In this document: in pieces, positions 21,812-34,891 of the stretch
How positions within the stretch are numbered: position 1 is the first letter of the stretch
How the letters are laid out: each line of letters begins with the position of its first letter
NCBI GenBank assembly: GCA_025201805.1
Contig: MU619305.1
Coordinates: 35,141-97,346 of the forward strand
Origin: Parasitella parasitica
Taxonomy: Eukaryota > Mucoromycota > Mucoromycetes > Mucorales > Mucoraceae
DNA: 62,206 nt
Reading direction: 5' to 3'
The notes under the pieces: generated by a model
Told to the model about the DNA's origin: nothing
What the model saw: only the letters and a program-made list of their open reading frames with translations
Database searches by the model: none
Made by a program: the position numbers and the translations under genes

Positions 21812-22585
21812 ATGAGTGTAGGTCCAGAGTTGAGTATCATGTATCATCATAACAATCAACAATATTACAATTCTGCTCCACTTATTCAACATCAACAATA
21901 TCGAATTTTGCAAGAACCAAGCCAGCAGCAAAGGAGTTCTTTACATGATCAAGTGATGAATGGCCAGCATAACAAACAACAAAACAAACAACGCCAGCAG
22001 CAGGAGCAATCTTTTTCTCCCCCATTATCTATTGCATCGTCCTCCTCGACATCCTCAGGGTCTAATCTATCATCATCTCCGCCACCTGCTGCTTTAAACT
22101 ATCATGTTTTCTCTTCTTTCAATTTTATGCATATGAAAAAGAAGTTGTCTACCACACTCAATACTGTTTCTTTCTCAGATGGCACCTCTAGCACCGTCCA
22201 ACAGCAATCGCAATCCAAACCTAGTGCTGCTGCTGCTACTTGGAATTTCACATGGCTTGTGTTTATGAGCGGAAAATGGGTCCCATTTGATGCCCTGAAT
22301 CAGACTAAATTAGAACAAACATTGACAATGGAAGGGACATTTGTCGATATTAACGATAGCCATTTCCCAGATGTGAAAAAAGTCCGAGTATTTCCAAAGA
22401 GCAATTATCTTAGCTATCTCGGCATCAAGTATCGGTTGTCTCGGATCATGCAACCGGACGCTTATTTAGATCATGTGGGTATTGCTGAAGCAAAGAAATA
22501 TCCTACTTTATCACTGCCGTTATCATCTTTACCAACAGCAGACGAAGGTGGTGATAATCGAATTCGAAAAGTATGGGAAATGTGA
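21812..22585 (+). CDS. Protein with C-terminal WWE-like domain and Gln/Ser-rich N-terminus
   Basis: Single-exon frame of 257 residues. Residues 1-135 are low-complexity and rich in Gln, Ser, Asn and His. Residues about 140-215 form a compact domain: WNFTWLVFMSGKWVPFD, then LEQTLTMEGTFVDI and VRVFPKSNYLSYLGIKYRL. Tryptophans flanking a strand, then the Lys/Trp/Pro/Phe-Asp turn, resemble WWE domains or the substrate-facing region of DDHD-type phospholipases, but no catalytic motif is present. WWE domains often bind ADP-ribose in ubiquitin or PARP pathways; that role here is inference. It follows Doa10 in the same direction, with no evidence of a functional link. Confidence 0.75.
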   Translation: MSVGPELSIMYHHNNQQYYNSAPLIQHQQYRILQEPSQQQRSSLHDQVMNGQHNKQQNKQRQQQEQSFSPPLSIASSSSTSSGSNLSSSPPPAALNYHVFSSFNFMHMKKKLSTTLNTVSFSDGTSSTVQQQSQSKPSAAAATWNFTWLVFMSGKWVPFDALNQTKLEQTLTMEGTFVDINDSHFPDVKKVRVFPKSNYLSYLGIKYRLSRIMQPDAYLDHVGIAEAKKYPTLSLPLSSLPTADEGGDNRIRKVWEM

Positions 22586-25500
22586 TGCAGAATCAAACAC
22601 ATAATATAATACCGTGCATTTATTTATTTTTTAAACCACACACAAACTCATGATACATCCACTTTCTAATTCTTTATTGTTATGCTACATTTTTATTCTT
22701 TTATCCTCCGCTTTCACAATTTATATGAGTTGCCCAAGTTTTATATGTTAATAAAATAATACTATTAATAATAGCGCTCATGTACATACCTTATCGAGTG
22801 TTGCACTGTATCATTATAAAAAAACTGTTTCATCCCTTTATTTTTTTTAATACAAGTTTCGACAAAAATTAATTTACACATAGACCTTTACAATGCATAT
22901 ATAGCATATACATTTTACAAATACGTTTGCAAGTTACAAGAGCCTCAAAGTATGCTTAAAATAAAGTTGCTGGTGCCTAGAAAATGTGTAATTTTGTACA
23001 CAACATATGAATAATTGAATAACAACTTGTATCGAGCTAATATCTTGCTAGATAATCTTTTAATGCCATGCGCATTTAAAAATCTCAATTGGCGCACTGT
23101 AACAATCCCATTTGCGCTTTAGGCAACCCCAAGTGGCATGTGCAATTAAAAGATAATGTTACTCATATATTGAAAAGAAGCGTATTAAATAGGTTCAATT
23201 CGAAAACATAACCACATCATGTCTAGGAGACCGGAAGCTCTTATCCCAGTAGATGCCTCCGCTACTTTTGTCTCCAGAACTTTGTTCGTGAGCTTGTTGT
23301 ATATACAGTATGTCATTCTGGATCTTTTTTCATCCGTTTCACCTACCCCTGAGAGGTTCTGAGATTGATGTGGAATAGGATGTATTATAGATTCACTAAA
23401 AAAAATCAAATGAAAAAACACTAAATTTCAACTTGATAAATGTATAGCTTTTATCATCAAATCTGCAGCTGCAGTCCGTCTACTAGCCAGGTAGATGAAT
23501 CTTTATATATTGAAGCAATGGATAGATATCACTATCATAAAATCAACGTGTGCGAAGGTGTACAACAGTTCTGGTTAATAACCATCATTAATTTCGTGCT
23601 AAATGACATCTCCGCAGACTAAAAAAAACTTAGATCTGTCTGAGCGAGTAAATAGACTTTTTTCGAAATACCTTGATCAATGAATATCGATCTATAAGAG
23701 TATCATTTCTAGTATAGTAAAGTCTTATTTAATCTATATTAATAGTACATGACTGAGTGTATATCACTTGGTATTCACCTTAGCATATATAGTTATATGT
23801 AGCATGTCTATAGCATGTCATGAGCATATCTATAGCATTGCACATATTTTACAATTCTGTAGTACATAATGTATCTGTAGCTAGTATCATGGATACAAGT
23901 ATATGTCTTGTAGTGCGTATCTAGAAACTGGGAATACGCATCTGAAGCTTAGATCTTCTATGGCATAAGCTCGTAGCACATACTAATCTAGTAAATGTTC
24001 AAGGCTCGTGTCGAGATATAAGTATAGGTCTGTAGCTTCATCCATATTAATGGTGCCATCTCTAGCCTATATCTTATATGGTAGAAATCTGTATTGTACA
24101 TCTTACCAACTGTGCACATATGTAGTATATATCAATTTAAGGTAACTGGATGAATCTAGAAGTGGAATGCAGATCATCATAGCATATATATTTCACACTG
24201 ACGTTTCTATACAGAGTAGTCAGCAAAAAGAAGCCATTTTGAGTTAGAAAAGGTACATTAATTACCATATCTTGAGTGAATCAAGTTCATATACCACTAA
24301 AATTCCATAAAGTACTCGCTTACATTACCTCTACTCATTTGTACTGTTTCGAGTAAGGATGAAGTTTCTATCCAGAGTAATGAGCAATAAGGATTGAGTT
24401 GTTTGTAATCATTTTGCCATCGTAAATTGAAGATCTAAAATTGAGAACATACGAAGTAATTTTTAATGAATTGACGAGCTCGTAGAGCAACGCCACAACC
24501 GAGCTTAGCGAGATAGAACTGCTAGTAACAATTATAAAATAATATGTTATGATAAAAAATAATACCTTATGTCACAATTGACATTAGACCGCCTAATGTT
24601 TCACCTAAATATATCATCAATCTGTCAAATTATTGTAAAATCTAATCTACCATAACTACAATATCCAGCGGCAGTCTAATTCCGCACCAGTAATTATGCA
24701 AGGCTATTGATCTTTTTACTTCCTCAATTCTGATATATTATTGTATTTTTTATTCAATAAAGTATTCAGCTATACATAGATAAATTCCTGTCTTTCCTTA
24801 TATTATAGGATTCTTTGACACTTTATCAACCTGCTGCGGTAAATTCTATTTCCAGGAGATTTTGATTTATATTACTATATCATTGTTGTGGACGAGAATT
24901 AGCAGGAACATTTTATAACTAATAATGCTCTTAATATGCACCTTGAGCATTTTAGTTTCACAATAATTTCAGAAAAAAAAGGCTTTGGGTCTTTATTGTA
25001 AAATATGTCTGCGTATCCATATTCAAAGCACTTTTTTTTTTGTTTTTTTTTTAGCATGAGCTTGCGCAGAGGGAAGGCCTTCTGATCTGTACCTTTCCCC
25101 CCTCCCCCCTGATTTTTAATGTGTGTGATATATGTAGTATTGTGCCAGTGTAAAAGAGCGCAGCGAAATGTTGTGTAAATGTTATATGAAACGAAGTAAT
25201 AAGACTTTCTCTGATAAACCAGATATAAAACTGAAGACTTTTATTGACATAAGATATGATCTCTATTTATACTAAAATATATCCCAATCAATGTTTATCC
25301 ACATGACATCTGATGTTTGACGAGAAGTGTCAAACATTATTAAATCATTGAATAAGCCTAGAATCTTGCAAGAGGTTCAATTACAACTTGTAGCTTATTC
25401 CTTATTTGTAAAATAATTACCAACAATTAATATCATGATCCGCGTATTATGACTAAGTTAGATATGACATATGTAGCCTTTATATGGATACATCATAAAG

Positions 25501-28500
25501 CAGCATCCTCCTTCAGCCAGAGATTTTTTGGTATTTTTTGAGGTCCGTAATACTATTGCAATGAAATGAGTGAAGCGACTGATCTGATATAATCTATAGC
25601 TTGTAGCATACTTAAACCACTTCTTCTTTATTACCTATAAACACTTTCCAGTATAACCAACTTTTTTAGCAGTATAGCAGGTACCATCTATTCTATAACT
25701 TAATCAACATTAATGAAATCAGTTGACTACTTTAATCGATTAAACTAAACCTGTGTCAGCTTATTGATCTCACAAATTAGATATACTGGATATTATGTCC
25801 CTTGTTGACTTGATTCGGGCAAGAGTCGTGTGGCTCAATCAATATAATCCGTTATAAACCAATTCATAAGCATTTGTTGTGTAGGAATCTAACCTTGCTG
25901 TAATGATTCACATTACATAATGTCTCATTTTACATGTTAAACAAATATTGGAACCTTAGTGAAAGTATCTAGTTCTCTTGCTTTTTATTCTTATCAATTT
26001 TTTATTTTAATTATCTATAATTAAAAGCCTAGTTAATTTTTACTTCTGCAATTGATCTTGAGAGGTATTTCGATATAAATGATGGTTATTTCCAAAGACA
26101 ATTAAATAAGGAGACTACAAGCGATTATATTACGGAGAACGAAGGGTATCTATTAATGATTGAGAAAGAATGTCAGTGTCAGTGTTGGTATTGAGATAAG
26201 ATCAAACCTCCAGTTAATAAATAAATACCGACAGATCTGTCACTACTAATCAATATTTGTTATAAAGGAGATTATTCTCATAAATTTGCACATTATATAG
26301 CAAGAAACAGTTCAGATAGCAATGTAGTAGTTAGAAATGCCAACTTGATATTACCATAGTACATCATTCTACCCTTTTACTATTAAATGTCAGTGCTCCA
26401 TCACTTTCAGAATAGTTTGTAGTCAATAAAAGAAGATTAAATTATAGGCACCGAGGAAAATTTTATAAGATATACATCATACTTGGAAAAAAATCGCTTT
26501 TACCTATAAAATATTCATACATTGGCTGGTTTATTTCTTTTTTCTTTTTTATAAAAAAGAGATCACCAGCCAGATATGCAAATAATCAGAATTGAAATGA
26601 AGTTGGATGAATTCTATGACAAAAATGAGTCAACAATATAAGTACAGCAGGAAAGTGCGATTATAGTCTTTTCGCTTTTTTTGACTAAATGAGATCTGGA
26701 GAAGAGAATATAGTCTTAAAGAGGGCTATTTGTATGATTTGTAGAGAAATCCCCATTTTAGAGGTGCAAAGAAGAGTTTCTTTTATTGACATTCACTCAC
26801 ATAGGATAACAGTTGGAATTTAGATACAGTGATTGATTTTTTACGATGCACTTTTTTTATTTTTGAATCAGGATGTGTCTAGAATTAATGAAACTGCAGC
26901 ATTCATGAACAGACCCTTTGCTGAATCATAAAATCGAACCAAGTGTTGTTTGATATGAAAATTATCTGAATTGTGGTAGATTGTACTTTTTTCAAGAGTG
27001 CACCGTTCACAGATACTAATGACATTCAGTTTTTACTTTTTGTACCTGGATTTTAATATGAGTGTTCTTTCAAGCTTAAATTGTAAAGGTGTCATTCAAT
27101 TACAGGGCGTACTTTTTTGGACTTTTCACCGGGTATTATCTGTGCGCTATGCGGCTTCTTTATCAGTGTAGTTTTTAATGCCAAAATCTTAGATTTGGGG
27201 ATTGAAAAATCCTTGAAATGATTCCATATACACTTTCTCTTACAATAATAATAATAAATTTCAGAATAAATAATCTCGCTTCCGTCCGAAAATGAGTATC
27301 GAATTCTTACTTTATATGTCTGGTAAACGAATATTGAGTGAATGATCATCTTGCATAAATTTCAAGCCCGAAAACTTGTCAAACTCCATGAGGAAAAGGA
27401 GGTTCCTTCTTATTGCATGCATAACATTCTAATGAAGAATGTCTAGTTACCATGTATATATTGGAGGTATAATTGTGATCTTATCAATCTTTCTAGCCAC
27501 GTTATTTTTACTTTTTTGATTTATCGATTTTCCACCGTGCATTCTTTTACAAAAAAAAAACAAAAAAAAATAACATTGTCTGAATTTAAAGTGTAAAAAC
27601 TGTAGTGCGTGTATATACATTTGAAACATCTTTTCAACCGGTTGACTAACGTAAAAGAGAATATTATTCACGTTAGGTCTCATTGGATAAAAAGGATTGG
27701 GCAGCAATAAAGATTAGTGATAACAAAAAAATTGTATGATGTATAGCATGCATCATTTGATAAACATTTGGGAACGAATTGTATCAGTAAATAGTCCAAC
27801 TAAATATGAACGTGTAACAAACAATGTATACCCGTGCACGCTTTAAGAAAAAGGACATAATTATTTGTAATAAATAGCCTTGAATATACTTGTCGTTTAA
27901 GAAAGTTCTGCAACATTGAAATACAGAATCGCGATAATGAAAGTATATCGGCGCAAACTACGCATTATCAAATTGGCGCATATGTCATATACAGTGTCCC
28001 TTATATACCCTTAATGAGCGAGGAAATAAAAAAATCCGATGAACAAGTGTAACAGTGACTCCAATGACTTGTCTAAAAATAACAGCATGTCCTGCAGTGT
28101 ATGTTCAAACATGATGCGACAAATTTTTGTGTATTGAAGTTTGTCAGCTTTTTTTTCTTTTAGTAAATCAGCAATGCCACTTAATTAATAGATTTTTGTA
28201 AACAGAGAGTATTTTTGTTCATGATAGTAAGCGACTACATTGGGGACATGCTACCTCCATACAAACGAGATGCTTTGCGCCCTGTATCTTCGTTAAAGGT
28301 TTATCCTGGTACACTATTTAGTGCGAATTTTGCAGGCAGTATAAAATATGGCACATTAGTATACATGATGCCATGTTGAGTAATTTATTGGTGATGTTGA
28401 TGCTATCAATATCAATCAACACTGCTTGGCTGATTACGTAAAAATGAAGGGATCAAATAAAATCTCTGGAAGCCGTCCGCATTTGTGGACTAGCAGTGTG

Positions 28501-29342
28501 TAACTAGGATATGATTTGTTACCTTGATCTTTGCTTCGTGATTACTTGACAAACAAGCTTTTGTATTGATATGAAGAAACTAGACGAATTTACATATAAT
28601 ATTAATAATACACTGTTTGGTGGAAAAATGTTTAAAGCCTTGTGCATGATTCAGGAGAAAATATCACCTATATCTAAATTACCTTCAGCTCGGAAACGAG
28701 CGATCAAAGCAGCAACAGTGAAGTTATGTTGCCAATTCTAACATCATGCCCTATACAACAGCTCTGCAAACTATATATCTATTAGAAATCTCATATCGGT
28801 ACAAGTTATACAAAAGAATAAACCAACAACGTGGCAAATAATGGTACAACATTAAGTTATATTTGTGAAAAGGCATTCCATTTTTTTGTGTGGATAGAAT
28901 CCACTTTCAACAAGACTCTATGTACATACAGAAGGATAAATGTTTATATTCCATTGCGTCATACAGTAATGAAGAAACACTGCTAAATCAGGTAAAAAGC
29001 CCTCATTTCATGAAATAGAAACACACGCACACGGAGTTGATCGTTTTTGACCAAAATTGAAAACCAAATCCGAATTTGCAAGACATGACAAAGAAAGCAA
29101 AAGCAAAAGGGAAAGAGTGTGTGTATGATAATGTGAAAAAGACTCCATGTGAGATTCCAGAAGGGTGCAAGAAACGTGACAATAACCAGTTAATTTGAAA
29201 AACAAGATCTTTTTTTAATGTTTCTAAATTTGACATTGTAGAATTTGATATAAATAAGATCGAAAATTGCACGGCCGTTTTACCCTTTTCTTTAATACTT
29301 TTAACATTTCCTGTTTTTTCGCCTTTCTTATTTTATAACACT
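22586..29342. other. 6.8-kb gene-poor, AT-rich region
   Basis: No intact gene found. The region holds scattered short ORFs without domains (for example 23185-23421, 27092-27349 and 27447-27707, all minus). A stretch at about 23750-23850 is rich in the short word TATAGCAT. A palindrome TGTCACAATTGACA lies near 24572. At about 25170-25290 the minus strand reads TATAAATAGAG followed closely by AATAAAAG, an LTR-like promoter and terminator spacing. It looks like old transposon debris and intergenic space, but none of it is intact enough to classify. The last 300 bp are the upstream region of the Zn2Cys6 gene. Confidence 0.5.
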
Positions 29343-30425
29343 ATGAATACTACTACTCTTTTTATGACCCCATCAGCGGATAATAAGATTATGAAGCCAA
29401 TTGAGAAATCTAAGCGTAAACAAGTCAAAAATGCATGCGGTAAGTCTTTTTCTTTGTTCTCGCGAGATATACACTCCTAACGACAAAATCCATCCATCTA
29501 GTCAACTGTCAAAAAGCATGCAAAAAGTGTGATGATGGTAGACCTTGCAAGCGATGCATTAAGCTTGGTTTAACAGCTACTTGCCGAGATTCTGATCGCA
29601 AAGAGCGCAAAAAAGGTGTTAAACGTGGGCCATACAAGAAACGCCAAGCTTCGACCAGAGACAAGCCAGGTACATGCGCAAAGCATACATTTAGGCTCAA
29701 AATACTGATTACATTTGAAATGTCTAGTGTTTCCTAAAGCCTTGATAGAACAAGACTGGAGAACTCCCATTTACGAGCACAATGTACCTCAAGTGCCGAG
29801 CCACGCCATTAAGATCGAATCACCAATTCAATTATTGGACGATTACTATATTCCTAGCCAACAGCAACCACATCAGCAACAGCGTAACTTTCCACTGTTA
29901 TCTTTTTCGCCAACAAGTCCAAATAGCTTTGTTGATGAATCGGATGAAACGTTGCACTATGCATATGGTTACTATTACACAAACAACACTACTATCGCCG
30001 CCACATCTAGCCCATCCGCAACAAGCATGTTGGACCACCAAGCTATATCAGGAAACGTAACGCCTATTCAAGATGAATTTTATTCATGGGACGATATCGA
30101 AAACTTCAGTGTTGCTGCCTCTTCAATCGGTAACAACAACCTGGTTGTTACTCAACAAACTAGCATTTTAAGTGATCCCATTACGCAGTTCCAAGCTTAT
30201 CCAACGAGCAATTTCGAATATTACCAACCACAGCCAAAAGACCAAATCCCTGCATCATCATCATTTTCAACGTTTGATTTGGATGTTTCATTGATTTGGT
30301 TCAATAATGACATGTCATTAGACTTTACTTCATCCACTCAACATTACAATATACCAACTCAACAATCTCAACAATCTCAACAACAGCATTATAATCAGGA
30401 TCTAGTCAATCAAATGTACTTTTAA
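29343..30425 (+). CDS. Zn2Cys6 transcription factor
   Basis: Three exons, 29343-29439, 29502-29669 and 29728-30425, encode 320 residues. The binuclear zinc cluster at about residues 32-60 has six cysteines in the order C-x2-C-x6-C-x5-C-x2-C-x8-C (CVNCQKACKKCDDGRPCKRC begins it). The first intron falls just after the first cysteine codon. A very basic linker follows (RKERKKGVKRGPYKKR), which is probably both NLS and DNA contact. The remainder is Ser/Thr/Gln/Tyr-rich and acidic, as in activation domains. There is no fungal-specific middle homology region, so the protein is shorter than most family members. The binding motif style resembles the Ert1/Rds2 group, but the pathway is not evident. 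Confidence 0.92.
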
Positions 30426-33137
30426 TCAACATATGTATTTACTGGCACGACAACATTCATAACAACAACAAAAAAGCACACCAGACCCTCTCCTTAGAAG
30501 CCCATTTACTATGAACAACAATACGAAAAAAAAAAAACTCGTTATTATGACCCCTTGATTTATACTTTATCATACGACCTTTTATGTTGCCAATTTTTTT
30601 TTTATCAAATCTTGAAGCCTTTACGAAAAAAGAACCTTTCTAGAATGTATATATCACATTATACCTCTTTTTTTATTTATTTATTTTTACTTGAAGCAAT
30701 TAATTAATTACTTACGCACGCACAATCTTTTTTTTTTTTTTTTTTTTTTTTTTCATATAGACTAGTTACACCAAATAAAACTTTTATTTTAACAAAATAG
30801 CATATGTTTATTTGTATCATACAAATGTTGAAATATAATCGAGAAAGTTGCAAATCTTAAAATAGCAACAATAGCCGCAAATGACATTCATTTCTGTAAC
30901 TTGTCATATCACCACTATAAAAAAAACATATAATATATCATTATAAAGACGCCACCAGATATGTAAACAAACACGTTATCATTGTCGAAAAAGAGACTAG
31001 ACAACGTAAACCAAGATATGTAGTAAGCACAATTAGACAAATATATGCACATCCTATGCGCTTGTTTCATACATGTTCATCTTTGTCTGTAAAAATAAAA
31101 ATAACAATAATAAAACGCTCATCTGTCGTTCATGTCGAAACAAACAACGTGTTCTTGTATTTGCAAGAATTAGCACATGGTGTCGGAACTGTACAGCGTC
31201 AGCCTTACTTCTCAAAATAGAAAACAGAAAACCATGCATGGAATTGTTTATGTCAATCTTGTTTTTTTTATGATCAAATTTTAGAGATAGTAAAGGAGAG
31301 AGAGGCGATGCCACATGTGTCGAATGCAGGTAAATGTAGCATAGCTGCAGCTCATCATATGTGCTTCACAAATACACAACAACATCCATCTGCTTGTTAA
31401 CGTGTACCACAACGATATCTGATAAGAATGTTATTAAATGCAGTGCATTTAAAATACCATGCTGTTGACCTTTACTATTGCTAATCGATGACAGCCTTAT
31501 GGTGTGCGGAACTAATATGAATATGCAGTATAGCTTGCGAAATCATATCAGGAAAGTAATTTTTCTAACAGCACTCAAGGGTAAAAGGAAGAGTTGTTTC
31601 TAGCATCAACAAAGATGCCCGTGTGTGCATTTTAGTGAATGCACTTAGTAATGAAGTTTTTTTGTTTTTGTGTAATTAAAATAAAAACATATATACGACT
31701 CCTTGGCTGCTTGGCTTACTTGAGACAATCTGAACTTTCATCGATCTTGAATTTGTTCGTCATACATAAACAATGTCAAATATATGCACATCGCAAGAAC
31801 TTTGAGATAAAAATAAGCTCCCCCGGATCATTTAATTCAATATATTCCAAAACCCCGTTCTGATCTGATTTGGTGATAGAGTGTTCCTGACTAAAAATAT
31901 ATTTCAAGTGCTTGCTTCTGCAATGAAGATCACTAAATACCATACTTTACTCAATTCAAAAAAAAAGCACAGCATTTTAGAGCTACTTATGCACATGAAG
32001 TTTTTAAAATATTCGACAGTCTGTCTTTCATATTGCAATGGCATTGTGTCACTTGCTCGTTTCATCGAAATAGAAAAAGCATTCTGTATCAAATTCAGAA
32101 GTGTAGCTTCATCTTTTTTGGATGAAAATCAGACAAATCCAAAGGAAGCTGTGTTTATTACAGCGATGTTAGTTTTTTTTNNNNNNNNNNTTTTTTTATC
32201 TAGTATCTGTGCCAAGCAGAAAGTGAGATTGACGTTGCATTACTATCTCGTTGCCAAACTGTCAGACACGTAACGTAAACAAGTACTCTTTTGCCTTTGG
32301 CATTTAGATATGCCTCCAGGTTTATACTGCAATGATGCACCGAATGCCAGACTCTCGTCGATCGAGCCGACCAGAAGGTTATTAGCAGCTTTTCTTTTTT
32401 GGCAGCACCACAAAGTAAACTCCAAATTTCTCATTCTCAAACACAATAAAAGAAGCTTTGGACCTGTTTGACTTTGAAAAACTTTAGGGCTTCCTCTTGC
32501 TTCTTTTCAAGTATTCACAATCATTGGGAATTTTGACAGCATATGATAACTCACTTTCTATATTGTATCTTTTGTCAATATTTCCTTTTATTACTATGCA
32601 CATTTTCTAGTCAATTCTTCTGTTGCAAATAAAACCACCAGCTAATAGTATATTTTTAACATCATATCTGGAGCTCCTTGTCTGCCTTGACATAGACTGA
32701 AACTTCTTTGAACCTTACAAAATCCATAAAAAGCGAACCATTCGCTAATTTTTGGAAGTATATGATTCGCAGATCTTGGAAGAAAAAAAAGTTTCTTCCA
32801 ATTTTTGGATTATAATTCTTTTTTTATGATATACAATCATCTGCTGTTCCTTTTTACTATTCTAAAAGAACCGAAATCTGCGCCGTTAAATCAGATAAAT
32901 GTTCCGGGTGCATCATTAATAATTTCATGAAATTATACCACCCTCCTTTACGTATAACTCTACAAAGAAAAAGAAAAAACATACTTGAGCAAGTGCCTAA
33001 AATTATGCATTCAAGGAAATGATACCCCTTAATTTCAAATTGCACATGTTTGAAGGCTGTGACTAAAAGCTGTTTTCCAAAATAAAGATGAAAAAAGCTT
33101 GAAAAAATATGCTACTACCCTCCTTTCCAAAGAATTT
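30426..33137. other. Gene-poor region with an assembly gap
   Basis: The 3' UTR of the Zn2Cys6 gene is followed by AT-rich sequence with a long T-run at 30730-30752. A 10-N gap occupies 32181-32190 inside another T-run. ORFs at 31881-32273, 31904-32092 and 32243-32446 are unsupported, and the first crosses the gap. No gene is called. Confidence 0.55.
32181..32190. other. Assembly gap (10 N)
   Basis: Ten Ns flanked by T-runs on both sides, probably a collapsed homopolymer or scaffold join. Confidence 0.99.
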
Positions 33138-34786
33138 ATGATGAAACGCAAACAACGTAAACAACGCAAGAATTTGAAAAAGAAAAAAAACCATAGCTAT
33201 AAAGACATATCGGCTCAAGAAAACCCAGAGTTTCAAGATACGTTTAGAATTAACCAAGCTCTGAGGACAGAAAATTACAACCTATTGAGAGAGATTGGCC
33301 AAGAAACTGGCTTCGTAAGCGATGCTATTCGAAGAAGAGTATGGTACCGTGTTTTTTATGTCACACTCAAACATGCGTTCTGATTTTTGGAGATGTATGT
33401 AGGCCTTTTTTATTGCATTGTACCGACATAAATCAAGTAAAAGTTACCGAAGGTTCTTTGGATGGTATGCAAAGCATACTCTAGTATGGTAAAACTCTAT
33501 TAAGGAAAAACAACTAAATTTTGTACATAGCTCCACACAAGGACGAAGAACAAGTCAAGTTAGATGTCGTTCGTTCGTTCAATACATTCCCTAAAAGTAA
33601 ATTTGTACAAAGAGGGGGGGGGGGACAGGAGAGCAGTGTATCTGATTAAATTGATACGTAGATGTCAACAAAGAGGACAAAGCGAAGCTTCAAGACCAAT
33701 TGAAACGTGTAATAGTACATGTATTGCGATCGTATCCGTCATTGCATTATTACCAAGTAAGTAAAAGCTGCTACAGCAATCGAATGTATTTGACAGGTAT
33801 TTTCTGTAGGGTTTTCATGACATTTGCTCAGTATTCATTCTGTTATTCGGTGAAAAGTATGCTTGCAAGTTAATGGAGCCTGTTGCACTGTTTTTCTTGA
33901 GATATCCTTTTTTTATGCTCAAAAACTAATAATATGCCTTGCACTTTGTTATATCGTCCTTAACCTTTACTTACAGATGAGATGTATGTGACAATGGAAC
34001 CTGTTTTGAAACAATTGACAATTTTGGATACGATTATTCGACTAGAAGATCTGGAATTGTACGAGTTTATTGCAGAGTAAGGCGTTATCAGTTCATTCAC
34101 ATATAACAAGAAATTGACACCGTAATTGCATCAGAGCAGGAGTTTTACCGTATTACTCTCTCTCTTGGGTTATTACATGGTGTAGCCATGATTTAGATGA
34201 TTTAGAAAAGATTACTCGACTTTTTGATCTGTTCTTATCATCTAACCCATTCATGGTTGTTTATTTTGCTGCGGCGGTGGTTCTGTCTCGACGAGAGCAA
34301 GTACTAGATTTGCCTTGTGATACAAGCACTATTCATAGCTTCCTCACCAAATTACCAAAAGACTTGAATGTGGATTTTTTGTGTCAAACGGCCTGTGAAC
34401 TGGAGGAGAAATACTCTGTTTTTGAAATACAATGTCAAAGCACTATCGCGTTAGATCAAGTGTCAGCAATCAACCGATATGCACAAGACTGGCTATCACT
34501 GACTTCTTTACAAGCGTTTAATGATATAATCAAAAATAAGATTATCCCTATCTTGCAAGATAAAAATGAACGCAAGCCAATTAAGCTTACACCGATCTTG
34601 GCAACCTCACAGCACGTAAATCAATCTAACACTATCTTGCAAAAATTGCGACAACTGGATAAAAAAGATGCCTTTTTCTACGCTTTGCTCACTGTTGGAA
34701 CTGGTGTTGGTTTAGTGGCTATATTTATGTCAAATTCAGATCTCATTAGGTACAGTCAAAAAATACTCGTATATAAATGTATATAG
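33138..34786 (+). CDS. TBC-domain Rab GAP, TBC1D20/Gyp8 type, with a U12-type intron
   Basis: Seven exons: 33138-33343, 33403-33464, 33531-33596, 33662-33756, 33810-33901, 33975-34076 and 34135-34786, giving 424 residues. TBC landmarks appear in order: IRRRVWPFLL, DEEQVKLDVVRSF, RSYPSLHYYQGFHDIC, LRDEMYVTMEPVL, SLSWVITWCSHD and VYFAAAVVL. The C-terminus has a membrane anchor (LLTVGTGVGLVAIFMS), as in TBC1D20 and Gyp8. These are ER-anchored GAPs for Rab1/Ypt1-class GTPases. Intron 5 (33902-33974) is AT-AC with U12-type signals and is the only join that keeps frame. Intron 3 contains a run of 11 G. The start at 33138 is the first in-frame ATG. The last codons could change if a short intron follows LIR. 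Confidence 0.9.
33902..33974 (+). other. U12-type AT-AC intron
   Basis: The intron begins ATATCCTT, a perfect U12 5' splice site. It ends TTAC, with TCCTTAAC at 33957-33964 as the branch site about ten bases before the 3' end. Removing exactly these 73 bases joins TTG-AG to A-GAT-GAG, giving LRDEM, which matches the family. GT-AG alternatives around it bring in a stop codon. Confidence 0.88.
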
Positions 34787-34891
34787 AAAAATTAATTAAA
34801 TTATTCTTACAAGGGAGTGGATGATAACAGGTGTATAGTAGTTATATGACAATTAATAAAGGTCTAAGCGTATGTAAAAGAAGAAATGGGT

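Noticed and set aside
29003-29272. Minus-strand hydrophobic ORF upstream of the Zn2Cys6 gene
   Set aside because: Phe/Ser-rich composition from an A-rich promoter strand, no domain.
31881-32273. 130-codon ORF across the N gap
   Set aside because: It spans unknown bases, has no recognised motif and sits in AT-rich sequence.
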